DNA of 64,000 bases from Micromonospora saelicesensis (GTDB lineage: Bacteria; Actinomycetota; Actinomycetes; Mycobacteriales; Micromonosporaceae), in NCBI RefSeq assembly GCF_900091575.1, contig NZ_FMCR01000009.1, positions 62,001 to 126,000 of the forward strand, read 5' to 3'. Made by a program: the position numbers and the translations under genes. Below are positions 21,634 to 31,034 of the stretch, in pieces; position 1 is the first letter of the stretch; each line of letters begins with the position of its first letter. Under the pieces are notes generated by a model. It saw only the letters and a program-made list of their open reading frames with translations, searched no databases and was not told the DNA's origin.

Positions 21634-22725
21634 CTAGCTGCCGAAGTCGACGCCGCTGAGGGAGACGGAGCGGTACGCGGCGAGGTGTTCGGCCTGTGCG
21701 GTGATGGCCTTACGCGTGGCCTCCGACAGCCGGTGCCACGGCTGGACGGCGACAGTGAACGTCCTGCCGGACTTGCGGGGACGCCAGGTGCCGACCAACT
21801 CGCCGTCGACCAGGACGGCGCCGGGGCGACCCAGCACCGGCCACAGCTCCTTGGCGTGGGCGTTGTCCGGCACCAGCGTTGCCCGGTCCTTGGCCTGCAA
21901 AAACAGGTCGAACGGGCCGAGCAGTCGGGTGACTTTGCTGCCGGCCGACTCCAGCGCCTCCTCGTCGGCGGCCAGCAGTGAGCGCACCTCGCGGTCGACC
22001 GTCACCTCGATCACATCCTCGGGCCAGTGCGCCTTCACGTCCTTCACCGGGGCGTCGAGGTAGTCGGCGACCTGTTTCGGGGTGGCCGGACCGAGCAGGC
22101 GAAGATACGCGCGGATGAGGTCGAAGCGGTCACCCGCGGCGGCTGCCTTCCTGAACCCGGCGATGCGCCGCAGGACCGGGGGTGAGGTGTCGAGCTGCAA
22201 CTCCAGTCCGGCCCGCACGGCGGCGAGCCGGAACGGCATCTCGTAGAGGTGCGTGGCGTCACACGGACGGCAGAACCGCAGATAGGGCTCGGGCAGCATG
22301 GTGGCCAGGCGGCCGGAGACGTCCCCCTTGACCGTCGGCGTGCTGACGAGGGCCCGCATCCGGTCGGCGATCTCGTCCAGGGCTGCCAGAGTGTCGATGC
22401 CGGCGGCCTTCAACGGTTTCGCGGCGTCGTAGATGCGCTTGCCCGCGTCGGCCTCGGAGAAGGGTTCGACGGCGGCGGCCACCTTCGCCACGTCGGCCCG
22501 GCGGTAGAGGTGGGGAGCGCCCCGTACCGTCCACAGCAGGACCAGATCGGTGTCGGACAACGCGGTCACGTCGACCCCGCGTACCGCCAGCGCCCACCGG
22601 GCGCCGTCCGGACCGGTGTTCTGCACGCCGAGGTCCAGGACGGCGGTGTCGGCGAGCGTGCCCTCGTCCCGGTCGAGCTGCTGGGCCTGGACGCGGAAGT
22701 TCATCACCTGGTGCCGATCGACCAT
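21634..22725 (-). CDS. Winged-helix DNA-binding protein (AlkZ/YcaQ-like)
   Basis: A 363-residue protein of the HTH_42 family, which includes the DNA glycosylases AlkZ and YcaQ that excise crosslinked bases. Tandem winged-helix units occupy most of the sequence; LVLLWTVRGAPHLYRRADVA is the typical N-terminal wing, and WRPRKSGRTFTVAVQPW the C-terminal beta region. A Q-x-Q pair (RVQAQQL) near the N-terminus resembles the catalytic motif of AlkZ, although the exact alignment is uncertain. It starts 9 bp after the DUF418 gene stop, so they form an operon. It may act in DNA repair or as a regulator. Confidence 0.75.
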   Translation of the reverse strand: MVDRHQVMNFRVQAQQLDRDEGTLADTAVLDLGVQNTGPDGARWALAVRGVDVTALSDTDLVLLWTVRGAPHLYRRADVAKVAAAVEPFSEADAGKRIYDAAKPLKAAGIDTLAALDEIADRMRALVSTPTVKGDVSGRLATMLPEPYLRFCRPCDATHLYEMPFRLAAVRAGLELQLDTSPPVLRRIAGFRKAAAAGDRFDLIRAYLRLLGPATPKQVADYLDAPVKDVKAHWPEDVIEVTVDREVRSLLAADEEALESAGSKVTRLLGPFDLFLQAKDRATLVPDNAHAKELWPVLGRPGAVLVDGELVGTWRPRKSGRTFTVAVQPWHRLSEATRKAITAQAEHLAAYRSVSLSGVDFGS

Positions 22726-22734
22726 GTCAGCACC

Positions 22735-23922
22735 CTAGTTGGGGCGGCGCTGCCGGTGGGTCCAGGCGCGCAGCGCCCATTCGACGGGGCCGTACCGGAA
22801 CCGCCGCAGCCACCACGAGCTGACCATCAGCTGCACCGCGAAGATCACCAGTGCGATCAGCAGTGTCTGTGCCGGCGAGGTGCGGCCGACCAGACCCCAC
22901 CCGAGGCCGGTGAAGACGAGCACGCACATGAGCGACTGGGCCAGGTAGTTCGTCAGGGCCATCCGCCCAGCGGGCGCGAACGCGCGCGCGAGGCGCGGCC
23001 GCCGCGTGAACAGGCGCAGCACTGTCGCGGCGTAGGCGGCGGCCAGGAACGGCGCGGTGACGATGCTGACCATAAGTCCGGTCAGGTTTGCCGTGGAACC
23101 ACCGACCGCGAACACGACGGCGCCGGCCAGACCGATCGGATACCCCACCCGTTCGCACCAGCGCAGCAGATCCTCGTGGGCGGGCACGGTGGCGAGAAGC
23201 CGGTGCTTGCCGGCGGCGAGGCCGACGAGGAACGCCGCGAACGCCAGGGGCCCCTGCACGGCCAGACCGCCGATCATCGCCGGCATCGACCGCAGGTGCT
23301 CCAGGACGACATCGCCGAGGCCGCCGCCCAGGGCCACCGTCGAACGCGCACCGGCGCTGACCGCGGCGGCCTCGTCCGGAACCAGTGTGGCACCGAGGAC
23401 CGCGGCGATGCCGACCACGACGGCGATGCCGCCGATGATGGTCGCCGCCGCGACCAGCGCGGTGCGGGGCTGGATCCGCCGGACCGCGAGCAGCACCAGA
23501 CCGAGCAGCGCGTACGTGGTGAGGATGTCGCCGTGGAACAGCAGCACCGCGTGCAGCGCGCCGAGAACGAACAACCCGGTGAGCCGGCGCAGGAACGCCG
23601 GGCGGAACGCCACTCCGCGCCGAGCCGCCGAGTCGAGTTGCAGGGTGAAGCTGTAGCCGAACAGAAAGGCGAACAGCAGGTACGCCTTCATCGCGAACAA
23701 CAACTCCACCGCGCCGGCGATCAGCAGGTCGACTGTGCCGTGCGTCGGATCGTCGACCAGGTGGAAGTCGTAGCCGGAGCTGAAGAACGCGATGTTCACC
23801 AGCAGGATGAGCAGCAGCGCGCTTCCGCGCAGTGCGTCCACGACGGTGATTCGGGCGAGGGTGTCCACGGGCGAGGGCGGTAGGTGGCCGTCGCCTGGTC
23901 GGTAGAGCCCTGTCACATTCAT
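22735..23922 (-). CDS. DUF418 family membrane protein (YeiB-like)
   Basis: A 395-residue multi-helix membrane protein. The N-terminal VDALRGSALLLILLVNIAFF is the DUF418/acyltransferase-like signature. It has about ten helices, and the C-terminal DUF418 block reads AFAPAGRMALTNYLAQSLMC, then GPVEWALRAWTH. ATG 23922 lies after CCGGAGG. Long reading frames further upstream were ignored. Related proteins are linked to cell-envelope modification; the substrate is not known. The winged-helix gene follows 9 bp downstream. Confidence 0.85.
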   Translation of the reverse strand: MNVTGLYRPGDGHLPPSPVDTLARITVVDALRGSALLLILLVNIAFFSSGYDFHLVDDPTHGTVDLLIAGAVELLFAMKAYLLFAFLFGYSFTLQLDSAARRGVAFRPAFLRRLTGLFVLGALHAVLLFHGDILTTYALLGLVLLAVRRIQPRTALVAAATIIGGIAVVVGIAAVLGATLVPDEAAAVSAGARSTVALGGGLGDVVLEHLRSMPAMIGGLAVQGPLAFAAFLVGLAAGKHRLLATVPAHEDLLRWCERVGYPIGLAGAVVFAVGGSTANLTGLMVSIVTAPFLAAAYAATVLRLFTRRPRLARAFAPAGRMALTNYLAQSLMCVLVFTGLGWGLVGRTSPAQTLLIALVIFAVQLMVSSWWLRRFRYGPVEWALRAWTHRQRRPN

Positions 23923-24108
23923 GGTGTCCAGCCTCCGGAGCGTGACCCGCCGCCGTGAAGTGTTTTCGTCACACGGACCGTCGTGACGAAAAGACGCCAT
24001 CCCTGCGGCGGGGGAGGCGAATCCCTCCGCGCGGCGATCCGCCCGTCGCGCCGTTCGGCGACGGTGATCTCGGATGTGCCAACGCCCGCCGCTGATGGAG
24101 ACGACGCC

Positions 24109-24768
24109 GTGACTCGAACACCACGCACGAACGCTGTGCCCGCCCCGCCGCCACCGCCGTCCTGGGCCCGCCGAGCCGGGCACGTGGCGTGGATCGCCCC
24201 CGTACTGGGGTTCATCCCGCTGCACGTGCCATGGATCCTCGGCATCCCGCTGTTCGCCAATCCCGACCCGTTCCGCGAGTGGTACCACGGTCGCGGGCCC
24301 GGAGTGGGGGATCACCCGGTCGACGGTTTCCTCGGCCTGCCGGCCGGCGCGTTCTACCTGGGCCTGCTCTGCGTCCTCGCCGGGCTCGGCGGCGTACTGG
24401 CGCTGGGACTCATCAAGGACTGGGGGGTGGTCTTCCCCCGGTGGGTGCCGTGGCTGCGCGGACGTCGGGTGCCACAGTGGTTGCCGCTGACGCCGACGGT
24501 GCTGGGGTCCGCCCTGATGATCGGCTATTCCGCGACCCTGCCCTGGCAGTTCGCCGCGGACCTGGGGGAGTCCAGCGCGGATGACATCTTCACCCCGACC
24601 GGCGTCCTGATCGGCCTGCCGCTCCTGCTGGCCTGGGCGGTCGCGTTGCCGCTGGCCGGTTGGTCCTACTACCGCCGTACCCGCCGGCCGCGACGCGACC
24701 GGCGGCGCTGGTCGGCGGCAGCGGAGGACCGACCAGCGTCGCAGGCCGGGTGGCCCAGCATCGGGTGA
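24109..24768 (+). CDS. Hypothetical four-helix membrane protein
   Basis: A 219-residue protein starting at GTG 24109 after GGAG. A Pro-rich N-terminal segment (PAPPPPPSWARRAG) is followed by four membrane helices: HVAWIAPVLGFIPLHVPWIL, GAFYLGLLCVLAGLGGVLAL, VLGSALMIGYSATLPW and GVLIGLPLLLAWAVALPLAG. The C-terminus is Arg-rich. No family is recognised. It is convergent with the carbonic anhydrase gene, with 5 bp between the stops. Confidence 0.65.
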   Translation: MTRTPRTNAVPAPPPPPSWARRAGHVAWIAPVLGFIPLHVPWILGIPLFANPDPFREWYHGRGPGVGDHPVDGFLGLPAGAFYLGLLCVLAGLGGVLALGLIKDWGVVFPRWVPWLRGRRVPQWLPLTPTVLGSALMIGYSATLPWQFAADLGESSADDIFTPTGVLIGLPLLLAWAVALPLAGWSYYRRTRRPRRDRRRWSAAAEDRPASQAGWPSIG

Positions 24769-24773
24769 CGGCC

Positions 24774-25484
24774 TCAGGCCACCAGGGAAACCCGCCCGTT
24801 GTCCAGGTCGTAGCGGGCGCCCACCACCCGCAGCGCACCCTCGTGCACCTTCTCGGCGATGATCGTGCTGCGAGCGCTGAGCGCCCGCACCTGAGCGACG
24901 ATGTTGGCCCGGACCGCCTTCTCCACGGGGTCGCCGGGCTGCTCCAGCACCGGCTCGACGACCGGGCGCAGGGCATCCACGATGGTGCCGATGTGCCCGG
25001 GCGCCGTACCGCCGGTGTGGATGGCATCGATGGTGGCGGTGATCGCGCCGCAGCGCTCGTGGCCGAGGACGACGATGAGCAGGCTGCCGAACTCCTCCAC
25101 CGCGAACTCGACGCTGCCGAGCAGCAGGTCGTCGACGATGTTGCCGGCCACCCGGTTGTCGAACAGGTCACCCAACCCCTGGTCGAAGAGCACCTCGGGA
25201 GCCACCCGGGAGTCCGCGCAGCCGACTGTGATGGCGAACGGGTGCTGGCCGGCGGCGAGCCGGTGCAGGTCGGCCAGGCCCTGGTGCGGGTGCCGGCCGT
25301 GGCCGGAGGTGAACCGACGATTGCCGGCCTGTAGCCGACGCAGCGCCTCCGTCGGCGTGTCGACCGGGTTGTCGGCCGGGGCGGCGGAGGCGGCGGACGG
25401 GCTGGCTGCGGCCACGCCGAGCGCCACGGCGGCGGCGCCACCGGCGGTCAGCAGCGAACGGCGGGACAGGTGGGAACGTGCCAC
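24774..25484 (-). CDS. Tat-exported beta carbonic anhydrase
   Basis: A 236-residue beta-class carbonic anhydrase that interconverts CO2 and bicarbonate, exported through the Tat pathway. The start is GTG 25484, 6 bases after AGGGAG, followed by HLSRRSLLTAGGAAAVALGV, a twin-arginine signal, with an Ala-rich cleavage region near residue 40. Zinc ligands appear as VGCADSRV (Cys, with the Asp-Arg dyad) and LGHERCGA (His and Cys). The second half is the conserved Ile/Val-rich fold. Extracellular beta carbonic anhydrases are less common than cytoplasmic ones. Confidence 0.88.
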   Translation of the reverse strand: MARSHLSRRSLLTAGGAAAVALGVAAASPSAASAAPADNPVDTPTEALRRLQAGNRRFTSGHGRHPHQGLADLHRLAAGQHPFAITVGCADSRVAPEVLFDQGLGDLFDNRVAGNIVDDLLLGSVEFAVEEFGSLLIVVLGHERCGAITATIDAIHTGGTAPGHIGTIVDALRPVVEPVLEQPGDPVEKAVRANIVAQVRALSARSTIIAEKVHEGALRVVGARYDLDNGRVSLVA

Positions 25485-25655
25485 GATCATCTCCCTGAGG
25501 TGAGGCAACTCGCCTCTTCCTACCAGCCCGCCGTCCACATAGGTGGTTGCCGTGCGGTGGCCAGTGGGCGACGGTGAATCGCCACTGACAGCACGCGGAG
25601 TGGCAGACGCCAAGCAAATTGATCATCGTCTGGGCATCGGCTATCGTGCGCGTCC

Positions 25656-26162
25656 GTGAAACCTTCCCGTCTTGCCTCAGCCATGTTGATCCTTGCCGTT
25701 TCGACGGCCCTCGCCGCCTGTGGCGACGCCGACAAAGCGACGACCGCCGGATCCACCACGCCCGCTCCCACCTCCGCAGCCCCGTCCGCGGTGGCCACCT
25801 CCGCCGCCGCCACTCCGGCCTCGTCACCCGCCGCGGGCGCGGCGACCGACAAGCAGGTCTGCGAGGCGGTGAAGAAGGCCAGCGACGAGATGAGGACCGA
25901 GATGGTGAAGGTCGCCACGACTGGCGACGCGTCGGCGGCGGACTTCAAGAAGATCCTGACTGGGCTGGAGCAGAAGGTGACCACTGTCGCCTCGACCGGC
26001 GACGGCAAGTTGGCCGATGCTCTGCGGACGTTCGCCGCCGAGGCGGCCAAGGCTGCGGCCGCGGCGGACCCGGCGACCGCCGCCGACAACCCGGCCTTCG
26101 AGAAGGCCGGCAAGGAGGTCAACGCCGCATGCAAGGCGGCCGGCGTCAGCGTGAATCTCTGA
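25656..26162 (+). CDS. Small secreted lipoprotein of unknown function
   Basis: A 168-residue protein with a lipoprotein signal (ILAVSTALAACGDAD; lipobox LAAC) and a Ser/Thr/Ala/Pro-rich linker to about residue 65. A helical C-terminal domain with many Lys and Ala residues follows (KQVCEAVKKASDEMR). No family is recognised. GTG 25656 is the start. The transcript ends at a clear hairpin 17 bp downstream. Confidence 0.72.
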   Translation: MKPSRLASAMLILAVSTALAACGDADKATTAGSTTPAPTSAAPSAVATSAAATPASSPAAGAATDKQVCEAVKKASDEMRTEMVKVATTGDASAADFKKILTGLEQKVTTVASTGDGKLADALRTFAAEAAKAAAAADPATAADNPAFEKAGKEVNAACKAAGVSVNL

Positions 26163-26178
26163 TTGACGTGATGCGATG

Positions 26179-26214
26179 ACGGACGGCCCCCACGCCTGAG
26201 CGGGGGCCGTCCGT
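26179..26214. terminator. Bidirectional terminator hairpin
   Basis: A perfect 13-bp stem (ACGGACGGCCCCC with its complement) around a 10-base loop, placed between convergent genes. It should stop transcription from both sides. Confidence 0.8.
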
Positions 26215-26232
26215 CGACAACGGAGACGGTGG

Positions 26233-27741
26233 TCAGCCGCCGGCGAAGGTCGTGTCGACGCCACACTTGGCGTTCTGGTTGAGGCAGGACTTCACCAGGT
26301 CACCGAGACGCTCCGGCTCCCAGGCGTTCATGAAGTCGCCGTGCATGGATGACGGCTTGCCGGAGGAGAGGCTCAGACCGTCACCGCCGAGCGACTCGTA
26401 GTTGACCATGAAGGACAGATCCGGCACGGCCACCGGGTACTTGCCGGTGCAGACGCCGTTCACCGGGTCACCCATGTGCGACTTGTGATCGGGTGAGTCG
26501 ATGTTCTTGCCGTCCCAGCAGTCCTTGAACACGAGCTGGAAGATCAGGTTGCCGCCGGGGGCGCACTTCGGCCAGTTGCCGTCGGCGCTGCGGCCGATCT
26601 CGGTGCTGCCGGCGCACCAGAACTGGTTGCTACCGGCGTTCTTCGGAGTGTCGACCTGCCGCTTGGCGTCGCCTTCGACCACGACCAGGCCCGGCGGGAA
26701 CGGCTTGACTGTCGACGGGTCCTTGACCCGCGAGCCGTAGTAGATCCGCATGCTCTTGATCGGCACGGCCTTGCCGTCCTTGCGCAGTTCCGGGGTCCAG
26801 TAGGCGCTCTTGTCCCCCGGGGCGTTGCAGGTGTTCGCCGCGGCGAACAGCTTGTCCGTCGTGGTGAAGGCGTCGATCTTCGGGCCGAAGAAGGTGTGCA
26901 TGTGCGAGGCGCCGGACAGACCAGGTAGGACGATCGGGTCGTCCGGGGCGGAATTCGCGACGCCGCAGTCGGTGTGGAACTCCGGCACCCGGGTGGTGCC
27001 CGGCGGCACCGCCTTCGGCTTGATGGCGTTGAAGGCGGCCAGTTCCTTGCTCCACCTGGCCTGGTCGACGGGCACCCAGCCGCCGGCCGGTGCGCTCGGC
27101 GGGACGGACGTCGACGGGGACGCGGACGCGGTGGAACTCGGCGTGGCCGAGGGGGTGGCCGACGTGCTCGGCGCGGCCGACGTGCTCGGCGACGTGCCCG
27201 TCGCGGGGCCGAACGTGAACCAGTTCAGGTTCACGAAATCCGACGTCGAGGCGCTCTTCATGACGGCGAAGACGGTCTGCGCGCCGGCCGGCACAGCGGA
27301 CGCCGTCGCGGTGACGGTGGTCCACTTCTGCCAGCCACCGGTCTGGGCGATCGGGAAGCTGGCCAGCAGCGGACCGTTCTGCGCGCCGAGACGCAACTCG
27401 ACAGTGCCGCCGGCGGCGTTGTGCGAGGCGACCCGGGCCGTCAGGTCGACGCCCGTTACCGACACACCGTCGAAGCGCAGCCAGTCGCCGCTGGCCAGCC
27501 AGCCGACGTTGCGGCCGCCGTCGGCGTCGCCGGTGCTCTCGGTCTGCGCCCCGGACTGTGCCGCGAAGGCCTCTGCCTGCACCCGGCCGGGCACGGCGAC
27601 CTCTTCGGCCTGGGCGCCGGCGATGTAGATGCCGCTGCCGGCCAGCGCGGCCACGACTGCTGAGGCGAGCGTGATGCGAGTGAGGCGACGACGCTTTCGC
27701 GCCCGATCCGGCGGTGCGACGTGCGCGGGGGGAGTCCGCAT
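26233..27741 (-). CDS. Secreted CBM6-like plus DUF1996 protein
   Basis: A 502-residue exported protein. A basic N-terminus and a hydrophobic signal (ITLASAVVAALAGSGIYIAG) precede a carbohydrate-binding module of the CBM6 type at about 48-175 (GGRNVGWLASGDWLRFDGV, then GGWQKWTTVTA and VNLNWFTFG). A long Ser/Thr/Pro/Ala linker (about 180-235) leads to a DUF1996 domain (FHTDCGVANSAPDDPIVLPG, then SHMHTFFGP). DUF1996 occurs in fungal and actinobacterial secreted proteins and is associated with polysaccharide breakdown. The start at 27741 lies after TTCCGACAGAG-type sequence without a strong ribosome site. Confidence 0.85.
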   Translation of the reverse strand: MRTPPAHVAPPDRARKRRRLTRITLASAVVAALAGSGIYIAGAQAEEVAVPGRVQAEAFAAQSGAQTESTGDADGGRNVGWLASGDWLRFDGVSVTGVDLTARVASHNAAGGTVELRLGAQNGPLLASFPIAQTGGWQKWTTVTATASAVPAGAQTVFAVMKSASTSDFVNLNWFTFGPATGTSPSTSAAPSTSATPSATPSSTASASPSTSVPPSAPAGGWVPVDQARWSKELAAFNAIKPKAVPPGTTRVPEFHTDCGVANSAPDDPIVLPGLSGASHMHTFFGPKIDAFTTTDKLFAAANTCNAPGDKSAYWTPELRKDGKAVPIKSMRIYYGSRVKDPSTVKPFPPGLVVVEGDAKRQVDTPKNAGSNQFWCAGSTEIGRSADGNWPKCAPGGNLIFQLVFKDCWDGKNIDSPDHKSHMGDPVNGVCTGKYPVAVPDLSFMVNYESLGGDGLSLSSGKPSSMHGDFMNAWEPERLGDLVKSCLNQNAKCGVDTTFAGG

Positions 27742-27990
27742 TACCAGTGGTTTCCTTCGAGTCGACGATAAAGCTCTGTCGGAAGGAGTATGTGCACGTC
27801 AGGGGCCTTCATCAAATTGCGAGGAAAGAATTAAGGAGGCCGGTCGACAAGTGCCCTGGCAGCCAGCGCGGAGGCTTCGGATGACATTTTTTCGCCCGCA
27901 CAGCCTTAAGTTTCTTTTAAATCCCGCCGCCCCTGTTCTGGCTCGATGATTACGAGTTTTGCGTAACGAATTGTGGCCGAATTATCGGCC
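27742..27990 (-). promoter_or_regulatory. Upstream region of the CBM6-DUF1996 gene, AT-rich
   Basis: A 249-bp gap without genes. It is unusually AT-rich for this genome near 27,890-27,970, with runs such as CTTAAGTTTCTTTTAAAT. It most likely carries the promoter of the CBM6-DUF1996 gene. I could not assign boxes with confidence. Confidence 0.35.
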
Positions 27991-29001
27991 TCAGTCGCTG
28001 ACCGGTTCGACGCGGATGGCCGGCGACAGCGCGCGCAGGAAGTCGGGCGCGTCGAACATCTCGCCGGCGGAGGCCACGCCGCTCGTCCTCGTCCGACCAT
28101 CAAGGACGCGCCGAACCGCCTCCACGGCCAGGGGCGCGCTCACGGCGTAGATGTCGCGGCCAGTGGCCACGACGCGCCGGCGCGCGTCGCCGCGACGCAC
28201 GATGACGTCGACAGTGAACGTCTGCGCCGACCGGCCCAGCTCGTCGACCGCGACCGGCGCCGCCGCGGCGGCCAGGTCGGTGGTGGCGTCGACGGTCATG
28301 TAGGTGCGGATCTCGGGGATGGCCAGGTGACGGGGGATGGTGACGACGTCGGCCATGGTGAACTCCCCGAGGACGGTGCGCCGGCCCAGCGGCGCGGGAA
28401 AGTCCCAGTCGGTCCTCGGCAACTCCCCGCCGGGCTGGTACTCCAACCGGCCGCCGGTGTAGCGGACCCGGCGGCCGTCGCGGCGCTCGCGGGAGACGAC
28501 GCCCGCGGCGACCGTCCCGGCCGTCGGGTGCCAGCTGCTCAGTCCGTACGCGACGTGCGCCTCGTCGGCCGACGTCCAGTCGCCCATCGCCGTCGTCGCG
28601 AGCAGGTCACCGAGCCCGCCGAAGAAGGCCATCGCCGGGACCACCGCGACGCCTGCGGCGTGGGCGCGCTCGGTGAAGTGCGCGAACGTGTCGAGGTTGG
28701 CCTCGATCTCGGCCGCCACGTCCACGTACGGGATCCCGGCGCGCAGCGCGGCCTCGATCACACCGGCGGCCGTCGACGCGAACGGACCGGCGCAGTTGAT
28801 GACCGCGTCCGCGCCGGTCAACGCGGCGTCGAGCGAGGCCGGATCGTCGACCGACGCCACCCGGTAGCCGAGCCCGAACACCGCCAGCTGACGCGCGTCA
28901 CGCCCCACCGGCAGGGCATCGAACCCGCGCTCGCGCAGCTCCGCCATCACGAACCGCCCGGTGTGCCCGTACGCCCCGAACACCGCCACCCGGTAACCCA
29001 T
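27991..29001 (-). CDS. Saccharopine dehydrogenase-like NAD(P)-binding protein
   Basis: A 336-residue oxidoreductase of the saccharopine dehydrogenase/trans-acting enoyl reductase-like family. The Rossmann motif VAVFGAYGHTGRFVM opens the protein, with GADAVINCAGPFASTAAGVI near residue 65. ATG 29001 has GAGGGGG just upstream. The enzyme's substrate is unknown. It is divergent from a GlxA-type regulator gene that may control it. Confidence 0.82.
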   Translation of the reverse strand: MGYRVAVFGAYGHTGRFVMAELRERGFDALPVGRDARQLAVFGLGYRVASVDDPASLDAALTGADAVINCAGPFASTAAGVIEAALRAGIPYVDVAAEIEANLDTFAHFTERAHAAGVAVVPAMAFFGGLGDLLATTAMGDWTSADEAHVAYGLSSWHPTAGTVAAGVVSRERRDGRRVRYTGGRLEYQPGGELPRTDWDFPAPLGRRTVLGEFTMADVVTIPRHLAIPEIRTYMTVDATTDLAAAAAPVAVDELGRSAQTFTVDVIVRRGDARRRVVATGRDIYAVSAPLAVEAVRRVLDGRTRTSGVASAGEMFDAPDFLRALSPAIRVEPVSD

Positions 29002-29095
29002 CGCTGCCCCCTCGAAAGATCGACTGGGACCAGCCTCGCGCAGCGGTCGGCGGCCGACCAGTGTCGGGAACGCCAACCCCCGTACAGTTTCGGAC

Positions 29096-30034
29096 ATGGC
29101 CCTTGTCGCGATCGCCGCCACCGACGGGATGCTGCACTTCGAGCTGGCCCTGGCCTGCGAGGTCTTCGCCCACGACCCCTCCGGCCTGGCCAACCCCTGG
29201 TACGACGTGGCGATCTGCGGCCCCGGCCCGGTCCGGGTCGGTCGCTTCCTGGTGGCGCCCGACGACGGGTTGGACCGCCTCGCCCGCGCCGACACCGTGA
29301 TCGTCCCGTCGGTGGAGGACGTCGACGCGGACGTACCCCCCGACCTGCTCGACGCGGTCCGCGCGGCCCACCGGGCGGGCGCCCGGATGGTCTCGCTGTG
29401 CACCGGCGCGTTCGTGCTGGCCGCCGCCGGGGTGCTCGACGGGCTGCGGGCCACCACGCACTGGGCCCACACCGAGGCGCTGACCGCCCGCTATCCCCGG
29501 GTACGGGTCGACCCGGACGTGCTCTACGTCGACAACGGCACCGTGCTCGCCTCCGCCGGCAAGGCCGCCGCGATCGACCTGTGCCTGCACCTGATCCGCC
29601 GCGACCACGGCTCGACGGTCGCCAACGCCGTCGCCCGTCGCCTGGTCGTGCCACCGCACCGCGCCGGTGGTCAGGCCCAGTACGTCACCACGCCGGTGCC
29701 GGCCCGTGACGACCACCCGCTGGCCACCCTGTTTCCCTGGGCGCTGGCCCGCCTGGACCGGCCGCTGACCGTCGAGGACCTGGCCCGGCAGGCGAACATG
29801 AGCTCCCGCAACCTGGCCCGCCACTTCCGGTCGGCCACCGGCACCACCCCGCTGCTCTGGCTGTCGACGCAACGGGTCCGCCGCGCCCAGGAACTGCTGG
29901 AGCAGACCGACGACAGCATCGACGCCGTCGCCGAGGCGGCCGGCATGGGCACCGCCGCGACGCTGCGTCGACACTTCCATCGCACCGTCGGCGTGCCCCC
30001 GGACGCGTACCGGCGCACCTTCCGCAGCGCCTGA
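29096..30034 (+). CDS. GlxA family transcriptional regulator (DJ-1/PfpI + AraC HTH)
   Basis: A 312-residue regulator with two domains. Residues 1-175 form a DJ-1/PfpI-like class I amidotransferase fold (VSLCTGAFVLAAAGVLDGL with the Cys nucleophile position, and ATTHWAHTEALTARYP). Residues 205-312 are an AraC-type helix-turn-helix pair (LTVEDLARQANMSSRNLARH, then IDAVAEAAGMGTAATLRRHF). It probably senses a small metabolite through the first domain. It is divergent from the saccharopine dehydrogenase-like gene. Confidence 0.9.
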   Translation: MALVAIAATDGMLHFELALACEVFAHDPSGLANPWYDVAICGPGPVRVGRFLVAPDDGLDRLARADTVIVPSVEDVDADVPPDLLDAVRAAHRAGARMVSLCTGAFVLAAAGVLDGLRATTHWAHTEALTARYPRVRVDPDVLYVDNGTVLASAGKAAAIDLCLHLIRRDHGSTVANAVARRLVVPPHRAGGQAQYVTTPVPARDDHPLATLFPWALARLDRPLTVEDLARQANMSSRNLARHFRSATGTTPLLWLSTQRVRRAQELLEQTDDSIDAVAEAAGMGTAATLRRHFHRTVGVPPDAYRRTFRSA

Positions 30035-30047
30035 GCGCACGGCCTGC

Positions 30048-30078
30048 CCCGGCCGCCCCGGAGGACTGGGCGGCCGGG
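30048..30078. terminator. Terminator hairpin between convergent genes
   Basis: CCCGGCCGCCC at 30048-30058 and GGGCGGCCGGG at 30068-30078 form an 11-bp perfect stem with a 9-base loop, placed between the GlxA-type gene and the SDR gene. Confidence 0.7.
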
Positions 30079-30103
30079 CTCAGGCCGGCGGAGGCTGACT
30101 CGT

Positions 30104-30850
30104 TCAGACGGCGGTGCGGCCACCGTCGGCGTCCAGAATCACGCCGGTGACGAACCGTGCCTCGTCGCTGACGAGGAACGCGATGACGGCGGCGATGTCC
30201 TCCGGATCGGCGATGAAACCCAGCGGGGCCTGGGCCGCGAGTTGTTCCAGGACCTCGCCCAGGGCTTCCGATCCCGGAGTGCGGGTCGGGCCGGGGCGCA
30301 CGGAGTTCACGCGCACTCCCGCCGGGCCGAACTCGGCTGCCCAACTCTTGGTCAGCAGGTCCAGGGCGGCTTTGCTCGCGCCGTAGACCGACAGGCCCGG
30401 GAGGGCGACTTCAGCGGCGAGGGTGGAGACGTTGACGATCGCTCCACCGCCTCGTGCCGCCATCGCAGGTGCAAGGTTCGCGACCAGATAGAACGGCGCC
30501 TTCAGGTTGGTGCCCAGCACCGCGTCGAAGGTCGATTCCTCGGTGCCCGCGGTTGGTCCACCGGCCCCGATCGCCGCGTTGTTGACGAGGATGTCGAGGG
30601 TTCCGCCTGCGGACTCGGCGGCCTGGGTGGCCCTGGCCGCGAGTTCTACAGCGGATTGCGCGTCGCGCAGATCGGCGGCGACGAAGTCGGCCTTGCCTCC
30701 CTCGGCGTGGATCTGCTCCACCACTTCCAGTCCTCGTTCGGCATTGCGCCCGGAGACGATGACACGGACACCAGCGCGAGCGAGTTTGAGTGCGGTGGCG
30801 CGGCCGATTCCGCTCGTCGAGCCGGTGACGAGAGCAGTCGTGGTTCCCAC
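30104..30850 (-). CDS. Short-chain dehydrogenase/reductase of a TetR regulon
   Basis: A 248-residue SDR. The cofactor motif TGSTSGIGRAT is at residues 9-19, followed by NNAAIG at about 87-92 and the catalytic YGASK near 152, with the serine in IVNVSTLA. GTG 30850 follows AAGGAG with 6-base spacing. Earlier in-frame starts would translate the operator sequence and are unlikely. Two copies of a TACGTAC-NNN-GTACGTA operator lie about 70-115 bp upstream. The same operator serves the TetR gene at 31804, so this gene is probably under its control. Confidence 0.85.
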   Translation of the reverse strand: MGTTTALVTGSTSGIGRATALKLARAGVRVIVSGRNAERGLEVVEQIHAEGGKADFVAADLRDAQSAVELAARATQAAESAGGTLDILVNNAAIGAGGPTAGTEESTFDAVLGTNLKAPFYLVANLAPAMAARGGGAIVNVSTLAAEVALPGLSVYGASKAALDLLTKSWAAEFGPAGVRVNSVRPGPTRTPGSEALGEVLEQLAAQAPLGFIADPEDIAAVIAFLVSDEARFVTGVILDADGGRTAV

Positions 30851-30920
30851 GGGGGTCTCCTTGCTGGGTTGTTTCAGATGGGCCTGATGGATGCGCCAGG
30901 CGGCGCTTTCCAGTCCCGGA

Positions 30921-30963
30921 TACGTACAACGTACGTAAGCGTGCGTCACGTACGTTGTACGTG
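30921..30963. promoter_or_regulatory. Two TetR operators upstream of the SDR gene
   Basis: TACGTAC-AAC-GTACGTA (30921-30937) and CACGTAC-GTT-GTACGTG (30947-30963) are two copies of one dyad with 7-bp arms and a 3-bp centre. The second has its centre in the opposite orientation. The same dyad occurs twice more before the TetR gene at 31804. Confidence 0.65.
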
Positions 30964-31034
30964 TCAAGTGATGTCGAGCACGCCGCTGGTACGGCCGGTC
31001 GGGGCAGCGGCGTGCTCGACGGGCCGCGTTTGCT

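Noticed and set aside
22249..23883. 544-codon plus-strand frame opposite the DUF418 and winged-helix genes
   Set aside because: Gln/Arg/His-rich shadow of two real genes.
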